The position numbers were made by a program, and so were the translations under genes. Source: Streptomyces sp. NRRL WC-3626 (lineage in GTDB: Bacteria > Actinomycetota > Actinomycetes > Streptomycetales > Streptomycetaceae). From it: DNA of 64,000 bases. The stretch spans positions 248,001 through 312,000 of the forward strand of contig NZ_JOCA01000004.1 in the NCBI RefSeq assembly GCF_000718785.1. Direction: 5' to 3'. Shown here in pieces: positions 19,177 through 29,604 of the stretch. The notes beneath the pieces were generated by a model, which was not told the origin of the DNA, ran no database searches, and was given only the letters and a program-made list of their open reading frames with translations. The number at the start of each line of letters is the position of its first letter. The first letter of the stretch is position 1.

Positions 19177-19222
19177 GGCATCACCACCACGACCACCTCT
19201 TTTGCAGCATCCGGAGACAACG

Positions 19223-20611
<1,389 letters not shown>

Positions 20612-20930
20612 CGGGACGTCGGACGACCGGACGGGCGGACGCCGGCGTGCGGGTGATCTTCGTGGACTTCGCGGAAGTGGTACGAGGGCGTCACGTGCGC
20701 GCAGCACTCGCTTAACACGGGTCCGGCAGATTGGTGGATGTCGGCGGAGCGGGAGCGGCTCCCCGTTCCGGCCGACGGCCATACGGCGTCGAAGGCCTCC
20801 GGAGCGGCTCCCGGACCTCCATGACGCCCAGGACGCGCGGCCCGCATCGACGGGCGCGCGTCTCCTGCGGGGACCGCCGTCGTCCCGACCCCCGGCGACG
20901 GGGGTGCGGCGGTCCCCGCGAGTGCTTTCC
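20612..20930. other. Intergenic region between convergent genes
   Basis: 319 bases. The second half holds a strong hairpin (20867-20919). In the first 250 bases I see no gene, repeat or regulatory site I can support; an antisense reading frame there runs into the cystathionine beta-synthase gene and looks like a GC shadow. Confidence 0.6.
20867..20919. terminator. Bidirectional terminator
   Basis: Perfect 13-bp stem (20867-20879 with 20907-20919). The 27-nt loop contains a smaller C-run/G-run hairpin, and TTTCC follows on the plus strand. It separates convergent genes. Confidence 0.8.
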
Positions 20931-21362
20931 TCAGTCCTCCCAGTCGCTGTCCCGCGCGGACTCGCGGCGGCCGAACAGGCCCGGGTTGGTGCGCACCGCC
21001 TGGACGACGTTGACGCCGACGATGCCCAGCCAGGTGACCAGCAGGCCGGGGAGATGACCGACACCGCCACCGATCGCGGACAGCGGCACGGCCAGGACCA
21101 GCGAGACGATCCCGAAGCCGAAGCGGTCGCCCCAGCTGTCCGTGACCCTCGGCGACCGCGCGTCACGGGCCACCGTCATCTGCCGCTCCGCCACCTGCCG
21201 GCGGACCCGGCGCTCCACCGCGCCGTCGATGCGCTGATCGACCTTCTCCAGGAACGAGTCGACCAGCGCCGACTCGTACTCCTCGCCCAGCTCCCTGCGG
21301 GCCTGCAGGGAGGCGTGGAGTTCCTTCTTCAGCTCGGTGTCCCGCGCGTCCATTCCCGTCAT
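20931..21362 (-). CDS. Small membrane protein, hypothetical
   Basis: Protein of 143 aa (or 140 aa from a second ATG at 21353). The first 80 residues are a charged, helical, probably coiled-coil region (ELKKELHASLQARRELG, then VERRVRRQVAERQ). One or two hydrophobic helices follow at about 90-130, with a short acidic tail ending RDSDWED. No known domain is recognised. It lies 91 bases downstream of the LCP gene on the same strand and could be co-transcribed with it. Confidence 0.7.
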   Translation of the reverse strand: MTGMDARDTELKKELHASLQARRELGEEYESALVDSFLEKVDQRIDGAVERRVRRQVAERQMTVARDARSPRVTDSWGDRFGFGIVSLVLAVPLSAIGGGVGHLPGLLVTWLGIVGVNVVQAVRTNPGLFGRRESARDSDWED

Positions 21363-21453
21363 ACGTCCCACGGTAGGCAGCCGGGGCGTCCTCGGCACTG
21401 GGGGTAACCCCCGACTCCGCCTCGGGTTCGCCGTCCCACCGCTCCGGGCGGTG

Positions 21454-23154
21454 CTACCCCTTGCACATCTTCTCGTCGGCCCGCGACTGGGTGACGTCCA
21501 CCTTCTTCGGCGCGGCGACGGGGACACCGGCCTTCTGGAAGTCGGGGCCGAGGGTGAGCGTCATCGGTTCCGTGTCCGCGGCGTCCGCCGTGCCCGGCTT
21601 CAGCGCCGAGGCGGGCAGACCCATCAGGTCGGCGAGCTTACGGGCCTGGTCGGCCTGGTTCGGCGCGTACTCCAGCCGCGTCTTGGCGACCTTCTCCGGG
21701 GCGTTGCCCTTGTTCGAGGACCTGGCGACGTCCTCGCCGGTCTGCAGCCAGTTCAGGGTGTCCTGCGCCGCACCCTGCGGGCCGCCGCCGTTGAACACGT
21801 CGACGCGGATCGCGGACGCCTCGGCCCGGGGGCCCTCCAGCAGCTTCGCCTGCTTGTCCTTGGCGTTCTTCTCCTTCTTCTTCACCTCGGTGAAGGAGAC
21901 GTCCTCCTGCAGCATGCCGAAGACCTGCGGGGCCTTGACCGGGTCCAGGACGACGGTGACGGGCGTGGGCTCGGCCGGGTTGTCCCGCACCGGCAGGGTC
22001 ATCAGGGTGATGTTCTTCAGGTCGATTTTGCCGAGTTCCTTGGCGAGGGTGAGCAGCTTGCCCGGGCTGCCGATGCCCTTGTCGACGGTGAGGGACTTGG
22101 TGGCCGCGTCGGCGACGTCGAGCATCTTCGACGGGCTGTCCAGCGTGTCCTCCTTCAGCTGGCGGAGCATCGAGGCGACGAACTTCTGCTGCATCTCGAT
22201 CCGGTCCAGGTCGCTCTCGTTCTTGAGACCGTGCCGGTTGCGCAGGAACGAGAGCGCCTCCTCACCCTCGACGGTGCTTTCCCCGACCGGCAGATCAAGT
22301 CCGGAACCGCCGTCCAGGTCCTTGAGGGGCTTCTCCAGGCACACCTCGACGCCGCCGACCGCCGTGGACAGCGTCTTGACCGCGTTGAAGTCGAACATCA
22401 TGAAGTGATCGACCTCGAGGCCGGTGACCTCCTCGACGGTGAGCATGGTGCAGCCGGGGTCGCGGCCGCCGACACCGTAGGACTCGTTGAACCTGGTGGG
22501 GGCCGTCGAGCCGGGTATCTCCTTGGTGGACCCGTCGGACTGTCTGGACTCGCAGTCCGGGATGTCGATCATGAGGTCCCGGGGGATGCTCATCACCGTC
22601 GCGTTGCTGCGGTCCCCGGCGACATGGAAGAGGAGCGTGGTGTCCGCGTGGCCGGTGACGTTGGTCCGGTTGCCGTAGTCCTCGTTGCCCTCGCCGGTGC
22701 GTACGTCGTTGCCGATGATCAGCAGGTTGACCGGCCCGTCCGCCAGCACCGTGTCACTGCCCACGTCACCGATGTCGACAGTGTTGATGTTGCCGTAGAG
22801 GCGGTCGTACCAGTAGTACGCGAACGCCGATCCTCCGACGAGGACCAGGCCCAGAACACCCCCCGTCCACATCAGCGCCTTCCTCCTGCCGCTCCGCTTC
22901 GGCCTGCGCTTGTGGTGGCCCGCAGTCTCCTCCTCGGCGGGCGCGGTACGCCGGCCGCGCTGGCCGGGGACGCGGGCGGGCGCGGGCGCCGCGGAGTCGG
23001 GGCGGGGTACCCCCGGCCCGGAGCCGGGGCCGGGTGTTCCCGGCGGCTCCGCGGGACCGTCCAGCCGCAGCTCGTAGTCACCGGTCCGCGGATTGAGCAC
23101 CCACTGGTCGGCGGGATCGGTTCCGTCCGCCCGTCCACGACTCTGTGCGTCCAC
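21454..23154 (-). CDS. LCP (LytR-CpsA-Psr) family protein 1
   Basis: Cell-wall glycopolymer ligase-like protein of 566 aa. The N terminus is cytoplasmic and Pro-rich (about 1-92), with one transmembrane helix at about 93-116. The LCP domain (about 130-330) shows the active-site signatures IIGNDVRTG, HADTTLL, MSIPRDL and FLRNRH. A LytR_C domain occupies about 430-530. It has four extracytoplasmic cysteines: IPDC, GCT, EVC and one four residues from the end. The GTG at 23154 was preferred because its VDAQ.RGRA start and the upstream GGAGGA site are shared with the paralogue at 56426-58198, which is its closest relative here. LCP enzymes attach teichoic-type or arabinogalactan-type polymers to peptidoglycan. 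Confidence 0.9.
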   Translation of the reverse strand: MDAQSRGRADGTDPADQWVLNPRTGDYELRLDGPAEPPGTPGPGSGPGVPRPDSAAPAPARVPGQRGRRTAPAEEETAGHHKRRPKRSGRRKALMWTGGVLGLVLVGGSAFAYYWYDRLYGNINTVDIGDVGSDTVLADGPVNLLIIGNDVRTGEGNEDYGNRTNVTGHADTTLLFHVAGDRSNATVMSIPRDLMIDIPDCESRQSDGSTKEIPGSTAPTRFNESYGVGGRDPGCTMLTVEEVTGLEVDHFMMFDFNAVKTLSTAVGGVEVCLEKPLKDLDGGSGLDLPVGESTVEGEEALSFLRNRHGLKNESDLDRIEMQQKFVASMLRQLKEDTLDSPSKMLDVADAATKSLTVDKGIGSPGKLLTLAKELGKIDLKNITLMTLPVRDNPAEPTPVTVVLDPVKAPQVFGMLQEDVSFTEVKKKEKNAKDKQAKLLEGPRAEASAIRVDVFNGGGPQGAAQDTLNWLQTGEDVARSSNKGNAPEKVAKTRLEYAPNQADQARKLADLMGLPASALKPGTADAADTEPMTLTLGPDFQKAGVPVAAPKKVDVTQSRADEKMCKG

Positions 23155-23425
23155 GCCTCTACCCGTCCTCCGTCGGATGCCCCATGGGTCGCTCACACCT
23201 CAAGGCGCTCTGTTGTTCGATGAGTTACGCTAACCGGCCCGTTCGGGACACGGGCGATTCCGTAGCAGAATCGTCAAGTTCCGGATCTGTCGCCGAAGCG
23301 GGCACAGTGTGTGATCCCCGCCCGTCGCGAGGTGCGGACGGAGCGGCTCCGCCGTCCCGCCTGTATAACGGTATGCAGGAGTTTTGCCGGATGAATGGGT
23401 TGAGGCGGCGAGGGGGATCCACGTC
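23155..23425. promoter_or_regulatory. Divergent promoter region, LCP 1 / RpiR regulator
   Basis: 271 bases. On the plus strand TATAAC at 23364-23369 is a good -10 for the regulator, giving a leader of about 50 nt. TTACGCTAACC at 23225-23235 may be the core of a second promoter. No clear operator palindrome. Confidence 0.45.
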
Positions 23426-24268
23426 ATGAGCGGCACCGAGAGCCCTGCCGCGCGCCTTCAGGCGCTCTTCGAGGGGCACCGGCTGACGCCGACCCAGCGG
23501 CGGATCGCGCACAGCATGGTGCGCCGCGCGGCCGATGTGCCGTTCCTGTCCAGTGTGGAGCTGGCCGAGCTGGCCGGGGTCAGCCAGCCCTCCGTGACCC
23601 GGTTCGCCGTCGCCCTCGGCTTCGACGGCTATCCCGCGCTGCGCCGGCGGCTGCGCGAGGTCGCGCCCGCCGAACCCGCGCCGGAGACGGGCTCGTACAA
23701 CGAGTACCAGCAGGCCGTCGAGGCCGAGATCGAGAATCTGCGGCATCTCGCGGAGGTGCTGGCCGACCCCGCGCCGGTGCGGCGGGCCGGGCGGCTCCTG
23801 GCGGAGAGCCGGCCGCTGCCGGTGCTGGGGCTGCGGGCCGCGGCCGCCCAGGCGCACGGGTTCGCCTACTTCGCCGCCAAGGTCCATCCGGACGTACGGC
23901 TGCTCAACGAGGGCGGCACGATGCTCCTCGACCGGATCGACGCCGCCGCGCGGGCCGGGGCGGGCGCCCTGCTGTGCTTCGCGCTGCCCCGGCACCCCCG
24001 CGAGGTCGTCGACGCCCTCGCCCACGCCAGACGGACGGGGCTGACCGTGGTCACCGTCGCCGACTCCCCGTTCGCACCGGTCGCCAAGGTGTCCGACCTG
24101 CTGCTGCCCGCAGCCGTCGGCACCGGCCTCGCCTTCGACACGGCGTGCGCGCCGATGCTGCTGGGCCGGGTGCTGCTGGAGGCGATGTGCGACGGACTGC
24201 CCGACGCGCAGGCCCGCCTGGAGGAGTTCGACACGAAGGCGGCGGCACGCGGGCTGTTCGTGGACTGA
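23426..24268 (+). CDS. MurR/RpiR family transcriptional regulator
   Basis: Regulator of 280 aa. The N-terminal RpiR helix-turn-helix domain (about 8-80) has the pattern LTPTQRRIAHSMVRRA and ELAGVSQPSVTRFAVALGF. A SIS sugar-phosphate-binding domain (about 120-250) follows, with VLGLRAAAAQAHGFAYFA and LLCFALPRHPREVV. The ATG at 23426 has a GAGGGGG site. Members usually sense phosphosugars. Here it lies 3 kb before the hut operon, and a link to histidine or cell-wall metabolism is only a positional guess. Confidence 0.9.
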   Translation: MSGTESPAARLQALFEGHRLTPTQRRIAHSMVRRAADVPFLSSVELAELAGVSQPSVTRFAVALGFDGYPALRRRLREVAPAEPAPETGSYNEYQQAVEAEIENLRHLAEVLADPAPVRRAGRLLAESRPLPVLGLRAAAAQAHGFAYFAAKVHPDVRLLNEGGTMLLDRIDAAARAGAGALLCFALPRHPREVVDALAHARRTGLTVVTVADSPFAPVAKVSDLLLPAAVGTGLAFDTACAPMLLGRVLLEAMCDGLPDAQARLEEFDTKAAARGLFVD

Positions 24269-24366
24269 GGCTGTTCGTGGACTGGGCCGGCCGCGCTCTC
24301 AGACTCGTCTCACCTTGCGGCGCTAACCTCCCGTCTCCGACTGGAGTGAGTGACGGGAGGCCGGAC

Positions 24367-24951
24367 GTGACACGTGGAGGACAGGGACTGGCCAGGGTGG
24401 CCGTCGTCGTACGGGCCGGGGCGGCACCCCTGTGGTGGCTCGGCGCCGTCGCGGCGGGCGCCGGGGTGCTGCCGCCGGGGCTGACCGGGCGCCGGATCGG
24501 TGTCCTCGCGGGCGCCGCGCTGTTCCTCGTGGCCGCGGCCGTGGTCGCGTACGCGCGGCGGGGACGGTATCGCGCGCCCGCCGGTTCGGCGGCCCGCGCG
24601 GGCAGGCACGACGTCCTTCAGGACCGTGCGGTGACCGTCCGCAACTGGCGCCGCGGGCACCGCCCGTGGCTGCTCCTCGCCTTCCTCGCCGCGCTGGGCA
24701 CGTCGTTCGCGGTACCCGCCGCGGGCGGACTGCTGCTCGCCGGGTGCGGGGCGGGCCTGTGGCTGAAGGCCGCCTGGATCGGCCGCCTGGAGCAGGCCGG
24801 CGAGGCGTTGCTGTGGGTGCGTGTCGACTGGCTGACACCGCGGGCGGGCCGGCCCGCCGGCCGGACGGTCAAGGGCTACCGCACGACCGGCATCGCGGCC
24901 GGCGACGCCGCCCCGGGCGGCGCCCGCCGCCGGACGCCGGCCCTCGTCTGA
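24367..24951 (+). CDS. Small integral membrane protein, hypothetical
   Basis: Protein of 194 aa with about four hydrophobic helices (approximately 15-35, 42-62, 95-115 and 118-138) and a positively charged linker containing RRGRYRAPAG. The C-terminal tail is Arg/Gly-rich. No family recognised. The GTG at 24367 is preceded by GGGAGG; it is 98 bases after the RpiR gene on the same strand and may be co-transcribed with it. Its 3' end is 11 bases from the convergent decarboxylase stop. Confidence 0.65.
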   Translation: MTRGGQGLARVAVVVRAGAAPLWWLGAVAAGAGVLPPGLTGRRIGVLAGAALFLVAAAVVAYARRGRYRAPAGSAARAGRHDVLQDRAVTVRNWRRGHRPWLLLAFLAALGTSFAVPAAGGLLLAGCGAGLWLKAAWIGRLEQAGEALLWVRVDWLTPRAGRPAGRTVKGYRTTGIAAGDAAPGGARRRTPALV

Positions 24952-24962
24952 GGCGCCGAGCG

Positions 24963-26375
24963 CTACCCGATCAGGGCGTCGGTGTGGGCGGCGCCCGACT
25001 CGGCGACGATCTCCTCGATCGTCTGCGGGGCGCGTACGGTCGCGAAGACGATGTCTCCCGTCCCCGTCCGGGTGAAGCCGTAGACGCCCGGGCGGGGGAG
25101 GGAGTTGTAGGCGTAGTGGTGGGCGAAGTAGTACGCGCCCGTGTCCAGCGCCGCCGCGTGGTCGCCCTGCTCCAGCAGCGGCAGTGACTGCGCCCGGGCG
25201 AGCAGGTCGCCCGCGAAACAGGCCGGCCCCGCCACGTCCTGCACCACCGCCGGGCCCTCCTTGCGCCGGCCCTTCGCGTCGTACGCGGCGATCCTGAGCG
25301 GCCAAGACTCCGGCGCGTACACCGTCCGCGTCGCCACCTGCACGCCCGCGTGCGTCACCGCGACCGGGCGTCCGCCCGCGCTCTTGGCGTACTCCACGCG
25401 CGCGACCACCGTGCCGTGCTTCGCCAGCAGCGACCGGCCGAACTCCGTGACCAGCCCGTACCGCCCGTCGAACAGCCCCGGCACCGTCTCGCTCAGCAGC
25501 CGCGCGTACTGCCCGTACGTCGGGCTGCTCGCCTCCGAGGCGAAGTTCACCGGCAGCCCGCCGCCGATGTCGATCGTGTCGACCTGTCGTCGCCCCGCAC
25601 GCCGGTTGATCTCCTCCGCCAGCGCGTACGTCTCCGCCGCCCCGCGCGCCATCATCGTCAGCGCGATGCCCTGGGAGCCGGTGTGCGCGTGCAGCCGGGT
25701 CAGCCACGGCCGGTCCAGGTACGCCTGTACGACCCACTCCCGCGCACCCTCGTCACGCAGCGCCACTCCGAACTTCGAGGTCGCCGTCGCCGTGGACAGC
25801 GCCTCGATGGAACCCCCGCCGACCTGCGGGTTCACCCGGATGCCGAGAGGGGAGCGGGAGCCGCCCGCCGCCATCAGGGCGTCGAGACGGGCCAGCTCCT
25901 GCGGGTTGTCCGCGTTGACGGCGATGCCCAGAGCGAGCGCCTCCCGCAGCTCCGCGTGCGTCTTCGCCGGCGAGTCGAGGACCGTACGCTCCGGCTCCAC
26001 CCCCGCCGCGCGCGCCAGCGCCAGCTCACCCGGGCTGGCCACCTCCGCGCCGATGCCCTCCTCACGCAGCAGCCGCAGCACCGGCACCAGCGGGCTCGCC
26101 TTCACCGCGAAGGCGTGCAGCACGGGCGTGCCCGGTGCCGTCACCGCGTCGAACGCCGCCCGCAGCTCCGCCGCCGACTCGCGGATGCCGGTGACGTCCA
26201 GCAGACCCACGAGCGGGTTGCCGTCCTCGAGCAGCCCCTGCTCCACGGCGGCCCGCACCGCCTCGTCCCGCCGGGCGGCCCTCCCGTCGGCGTACGGGTC
26301 CACCCCGTCCGTCCTGCCGCCGTCGTGAGCCACCGCGTCCCCCGCCCCCTGGGCGTCGTCCATGTCCGTGCGCAT
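24963..26375 (-). CDS. Type III PLP-dependent decarboxylase, diaminopimelate-decarboxylase-like
   Basis: Fold-type III (alanine-racemase-like barrel) enzyme of 470 aa. The PLP Lys is Lys92 in HAFAVKASP, RLHAHTGSQG is the conserved His-Gly-Ser segment, the IDIGGGLPVNF glycine loop binds PLP phosphate, and CFAGDLL supplies the catalytic Cys. It resembles LysA-type decarboxylases but has an unusual N-terminal 50 residues and is unlinked to lysine genes, so the substrate is uncertain. It is divergent from hutU across 131 bases. The ATG at 26375 was chosen among several starts without a clear ribosome site. Confidence 0.82.
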   Translation of the reverse strand: MRTDMDDAQGAGDAVAHDGGRTDGVDPYADGRAARRDEAVRAAVEQGLLEDGNPLVGLLDVTGIRESAAELRAAFDAVTAPGTPVLHAFAVKASPLVPVLRLLREEGIGAEVASPGELALARAAGVEPERTVLDSPAKTHAELREALALGIAVNADNPQELARLDALMAAGGSRSPLGIRVNPQVGGGSIEALSTATATSKFGVALRDEGAREWVVQAYLDRPWLTRLHAHTGSQGIALTMMARGAAETYALAEEINRRAGRRQVDTIDIGGGLPVNFASEASSPTYGQYARLLSETVPGLFDGRYGLVTEFGRSLLAKHGTVVARVEYAKSAGGRPVAVTHAGVQVATRTVYAPESWPLRIAAYDAKGRRKEGPAVVQDVAGPACFAGDLLARAQSLPLLEQGDHAAALDTGAYYFAHHYAYNSLPRPGVYGFTRTGTGDIVFATVRAPQTIEEIVAESGAAHTDALIG

Positions 26376-26424
26376 GAACCCAGCCAAACACCCCTCGTAC
26401 GGCGGTGCCGACCCGCCCCCTCCT

Positions 26425-26440
26425 TGACTAGGTCTATTCA
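26425..26440. promoter_or_regulatory. Candidate operator/promoter of the hut operon
   Basis: TGACTAGGTCTATTCA is a palindrome of the form TGANTAGNNCTANTCA. The overlapping TTGACT (26424-26429) would be a -35, with GAGGAT 17 bases downstream as a weak -10. It lies in the divergent region between the decarboxylase and hutU, so it could control both. Confidence 0.5.
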
Positions 26441-26462
26441 GCTGACGAGGATGTGAATATCT

Positions 26463-26494
26463 GCAGTACTCGTCCGCAGTACCGTCCGCAGCAC
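26463..26494. repeat. Three short direct repeats GCAGTAC/GCAGTAC/GCAGCAC before hutU
   Basis: Repeats start at 26463, 26476 and 26488 (13 and 12 bases apart) with CGTCC between them. They lie within the probable leader, just before the ribosome site of hutU. They may be an activator or attenuator site, or chance. Confidence 0.35.
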
Positions 26495-26506
26495 AGGAGG
26501 CAGACC

Positions 26507-28171
26507 ATGTCCGGACCCCGCCCTGTCCGAGCGCCGCGCGGCACCGAACCGAGCGCCCTGGGATGGCAGCAGGAGGCCGCCCTGCGGATGCTGCAGAACA
26601 ACCTCGACCCGGAGGTCGCCGAACACCCCGACAAGCTCGTCGTCTACGGCGGCACCGGCAAGGCGGCCCGTGACTGGCGCTCCTTCGACGCGATGGTGCG
26701 GACCCTGCGCACCCTCAAGCAGGACGAGACGATGCTCGTCCAGTCCGGCCGCCCCGTTGGCGTCATGCAGACCCACGAGTGGGCGCCGCGTGTCCTCATC
26801 GCCAACTCCAACCTCGTCGGCGACTGGGCCAACTGGGAGGAGTTCCGCCGCCTGGAGGCCCTCGGCCTGACCATGTACGGGCAGATGACCGCCGGCTCCT
26901 GGATCTACATCGGCACCCAGGGCATCCTCCAGGGCACCTACGAGACCTTCGCCGCCGTCGCCGCGAAGCGGTTCGGCGGCACCCTCGCCGGGACGATCAC
27001 GCTCACCGCCGGGCTCGGCGGCATGGGCGGCGCCCAGCCGCTCGCCGTGACGATGAACGACGGCGTCGCGATCTGCGTCGACTGCGACCCGCGTGCGATC
27101 GAGCGCCGCATCGAACACCGGTACCTGGACGTGAGGGCCGACTCGCTCGACCACGCCCTGCGGCTGGCCGTCGAGGCCCGGGACCGGCGCGAGCCGCTGT
27201 CCATCGGGGTCCTCGGCAACGCCGCCGAACTGGTGCCGCGGCTGCTCGCCATGGGCGCGCCCATCGACATCGTCACCGACCAGACCTCCGCCCACGACCC
27301 GCTGGCGTATCTGCCGCTGGGCACGGCCTTCGAGGACATGGCGGACGCCGCGGCGAAGGGCCCGGCCGGTTTCACCACCCGGGCCCGGGAGTCCATGGCC
27401 CGTCATGTCGAGGCGATGGTCGGCTTCCAGGACGCCGGTGCGGAGGTGTTCGACTACGGCAACTCGATTCGCGGGGAGGCGCAACTTGCCGGATACGAGC
27501 GGGCGTTCGCCTTCCCCGGGTTCGTACCGGCGTACATCCGGCCGCTGTTCTGCGAGGGGAAGGGGCCCTTCCGGTGGGCGGCGCTGTCGGGTGATCCGGC
27601 GGACATCGCGAAGACCGACAAGGCGATCCTCGAACTGTTCCCGGAGAACGAGTCCCTGGCGCGGTGGATCAAGCTGGCGGGGGAGCGGGTGCGCTTCCAG
27701 GGGCTGCCGGCCCGGATCTGCTGGCTGGGGTACGGGGAGCGGGACAAGGCCGGGGAGCGGTTCAACGACATGGTGGCGAGCGGGGAGCTGGCCGCGCCGG
27801 TCGTGATCGGGCGGGACCATCTGGACTGCGGGTCGGTGGCTTCGCCGTACCGGGAGACCGAGGCGATGCTGGACGGGTCGGACGCGATCGCCGACTGGCC
27901 GCTGCTGAACGCGATGGTGAACGTGGCGTCGGGGGCGTCGTGGGTCTCCATCCACCACGGTGGGGGTGTCGGCATGGGGCGGTCGATCCACGCGGGGCAG
28001 GTGACCGTCGCCGACGGGACGGCGCTGGCGGGGGAGAAGATCCGGCGGGTGCTGACGAACGACCCCGGGATGGGTGTCATCCGGCATGTCGATGCCGGGT
28101 ACGACATCGCGGAGTCGGTGGCGGGCTCGCGGGGTGTGCGGGTGCCTATGCGTGAGGGTGAGTCGGCGTGA
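26507..28171 (+). CDS. hutU: Urocanate hydratase
   Basis: Urocanase of 554 aa, full length. It uses tightly bound NAD+ to convert urocanate to 4-imidazolone-5-propionate, step two of histidine breakdown. Conserved blocks include [13 protein letters not shown], the NAD-binding [34 protein letters not shown], and ARICWLG, whose Cys405 should correspond to the catalytic Cys. [17 protein letters not shown] is also present. The ATG at 26507 follows an AGGAGG site. Its stop overlaps the next start in GTGA, the first of two such overlaps linking hutU, the M20 gene and hutF. Confidence 0.97.
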   Translation: MSGPRPVRAPRGTEPSALGWQQEAALRMLQNNLDPEVAEHPDKLVVYGGTGKAARDWRSFDAMVRTLRTLKQDETMLVQSGRPVGVMQTHEWAPRVLIANSNLVGDWANWEEFRRLEALGLTMYGQMTAGSWIYIGTQGILQGTYETFAAVAAKRFGGTLAGTITLTAGLGGMGGAQPLAVTMNDGVAICVDCDPRAIERRIEHRYLDVRADSLDHALRLAVEARDRREPLSIGVLGNAAELVPRLLAMGAPIDIVTDQTSAHDPLAYLPLGTAFEDMADAAAKGPAGFTTRARESMARHVEAMVGFQDAGAEVFDYGNSIRGEAQLAGYERAFAFPGFVPAYIRPLFCEGKGPFRWAALSGDPADIAKTDKAILELFPENESLARWIKLAGERVRFQGLPARICWLGYGERDKAGERFNDMVASGELAAPVVIGRDHLDCGSVASPYRETEAMLDGSDAIADWPLLNAMVNVASGASWVSIHHGGGVGMGRSIHAGQVTVADGTALAGEKIRRVLTNDPGMGVIRHVDAGYDIAESVAGSRGVRVPMREGESA

Positions 28172-29604
28172 GCGACGGCTTCTCTTCGGCGGGGGCGGGC
28201 GGGGCGTCGCCGTCCGCGGGTTCGGCTGTGCCCACCCGTTCCGCCCTGCGGAACGACTGCCCACAGCCTGGGGGTCCGCAGTCTGAGGGTCCGCAGCCTG
28301 AGGGCTCGCAGTCTGGCGGCCCACAGCCTGGGGGTCCACAGCCTGGGGGTCCGCAGCCTGAGGGCTCGCAGCCTGGGGGTTGTGGGGGGTCCTTTCTGGA
28401 GATGTGGCGGGCGTTGTCGCCCGTTGGGCGGCACGCCGGGTCCGGGGGGTACCGGCGGTTCGCGTGGAGCGGGGCCGATTCCGAGTGCCGGGCGTGGTTC
28501 GAGGAGCAGGTTCGGGGGCGGGGGCTGGCCTATGAGGTCGACCGGAACGGGAATCAGTGGGGGTGGGCCGGGGATCCGGCCGGTGGGGATGCGGTCGTCA
28601 CCGGGTCGCATCTCGACTCCGTGCCCGATGGCGGGGCCTTCGACGGGCCGCTCGGGGTGGTGTCCGCCTTTGCCGCGCTGGATGAACTGCGGCGGCGAGG
28701 TGCGCGGTTCGTCAAGCCGCTCGGGATCGTCAACTTCGGGGACGAGGAGGGTGCTCGGTTCGGACTTGCCTGTGTCGGGTCCCGGCTCACCGCCGGCGCG
28801 TTGACGGTCGAGCAGGCCCACCGGCTCACCGACGCGGACGGCATCACGCTCCCGCAGGCCATGGAGGCCGCCGGCCACGACCCCGGCGCCCTCGGCCCCG
28901 ACCCCGAACGGCTCGACCGCATCGGCGCCTTCGTCGAACTCCACGTCGAACAGGGCCGGGCCCTCGACCTGTCCGGCGACCGCGTCGGCATCGCGTCCGC
29001 CATCTGGCCGCACGGCCGCTGGCGGTTCGACTTCCGGGGCGAGGCCAACCACGCCGGCACCACCCGGCTCGCCGACCGGCGCGACCCGATGCTGCCGTAC
29101 GCCCAGACCGTCCTCGCCGCCCGCCGCGAGGCCGAACTCGCCGGCGCCGTGGCCACCTTCGGCAAGATCGCCGTCGAGCCCAACGGCGTCAACGCCATCC
29201 CCTCCCTCGTACGCGGCTGGCTCGACTCCCGCGCCGCCGGCCAGGAGAGCCTGGACGCCGTGGTCGAGGCCGTACGGGACGCCGCCCGCGCCCACGCGCG
29301 GGAGCACGGCGTCACCCTCGACGTCGAACGCGAGTCCTTCACCCCCGTCGTCGAGTTCGACCACGCCCTGCGCGACGAACTCGCCCGCATCCTCGGCGGC
29401 GGCACCGACCTCGAGGTGCCCGTCCTCGGCACCGGCGCCGGACACGACGCCGGAATCCTCTCCGGACGCGTCCCGACCGCCATGCTGTTCGTGCGCAACC
29501 CGACCGGCGTCTCGCACTCCCCGGCCGAGTACGCCACCGAGGACGACTGCGTGGCCGGAGTCCTCGCCCTCGCCGACGTACTGGAAGGACTGGCCTGCAC
29601 GTGA
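28168..29604 (+). CDS. M20 family amidohydrolase (allantoate amidohydrolase / N-carbamoylase type) in the hut operon
   Basis: Metal-dependent amidohydrolase of 478 aa. The family domain starts near residue 76 ([16 protein letters not shown]) and carries the di-metal motifs [28 protein letters not shown] and GAGHDAGI. In this operon the expected activity is hydrolysis of N-formylglutamate to glutamate and formate, because no HutG is present; this is inference. Residues 1-75 are abnormal. They are encoded by a copy of the family 1 repeat (28224-28268) and by seven 15-bp tandem repeats giving G-P/S-Q-P/S-E/G units (residues 36-70). The GTG start overlaps the hutU stop and the ORF remains open, so the enzyme is probably made with a low-complexity leader. 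Confidence 0.88.
   Translation: MSDGFSSAGAGGASPSAGSAVPTRSALRNDCPQPGGPQSEGPQPEGSQSGGPQPGGPQPGGPQPEGSQPGGCGGSFLEMWRALSPVGRHAGSGGYRRFAWSGADSECRAWFEEQVRGRGLAYEVDRNGNQWGWAGDPAGGDAVVTGSHLDSVPDGGAFDGPLGVVSAFAALDELRRRGARFVKPLGIVNFGDEEGARFGLACVGSRLTAGALTVEQAHRLTDADGITLPQAMEAAGHDPGALGPDPERLDRIGAFVELHVEQGRALDLSGDRVGIASAIWPHGRWRFDFRGEANHAGTTRLADRRDPMLPYAQTVLAARREAELAGAVATFGKIAVEPNGVNAIPSLVRGWLDSRAAGQESLDAVVEAVRDAARAHAREHGVTLDVERESFTPVVEFDHALRDELARILGGGTDLEVPVLGTGAGHDAGILSGRVPTAMLFVRNPTGVSHSPAEYATEDDCVAGVLALADVLEGLACT
28224..28268 (-). repeat. Family 1 structured repeat, copy C, inside the M20 coding sequence
   Basis: On the minus strand GGCTGTG/CACAGCC outer arms enclose GTTCCGC/GCGGAAC inner arms, with the conserved GGGCAGTC and GGGTGGGC strands. 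Both stems differ from copy B by paired changes that keep complementarity. Confidence 0.8.
28273..28377 (+). repeat. 15-bp tandem repeat, seven units, in frame
   Basis: Seven units of the pattern GG(T/C)CC(G/A)CAG(C/T)CTG(A/G)G encode [30 protein letters not shown] and GSQPG. All units keep the reading frame of the M20 gene. The array abuts copy C of the family 1 repeat. Confidence 0.9.

Noticed and set aside
26425..26440. DasR-type operator before hutU
   Set aside because: The palindrome does not match the ACTGGTCTAGACCAGT-like consensus; only a short TCTA-type core is shared.
28273..28377. CRISPR-like array
   Set aside because: The repeat is a contiguous 15-bp coding tandem repeat without spacers and no cas genes are present.
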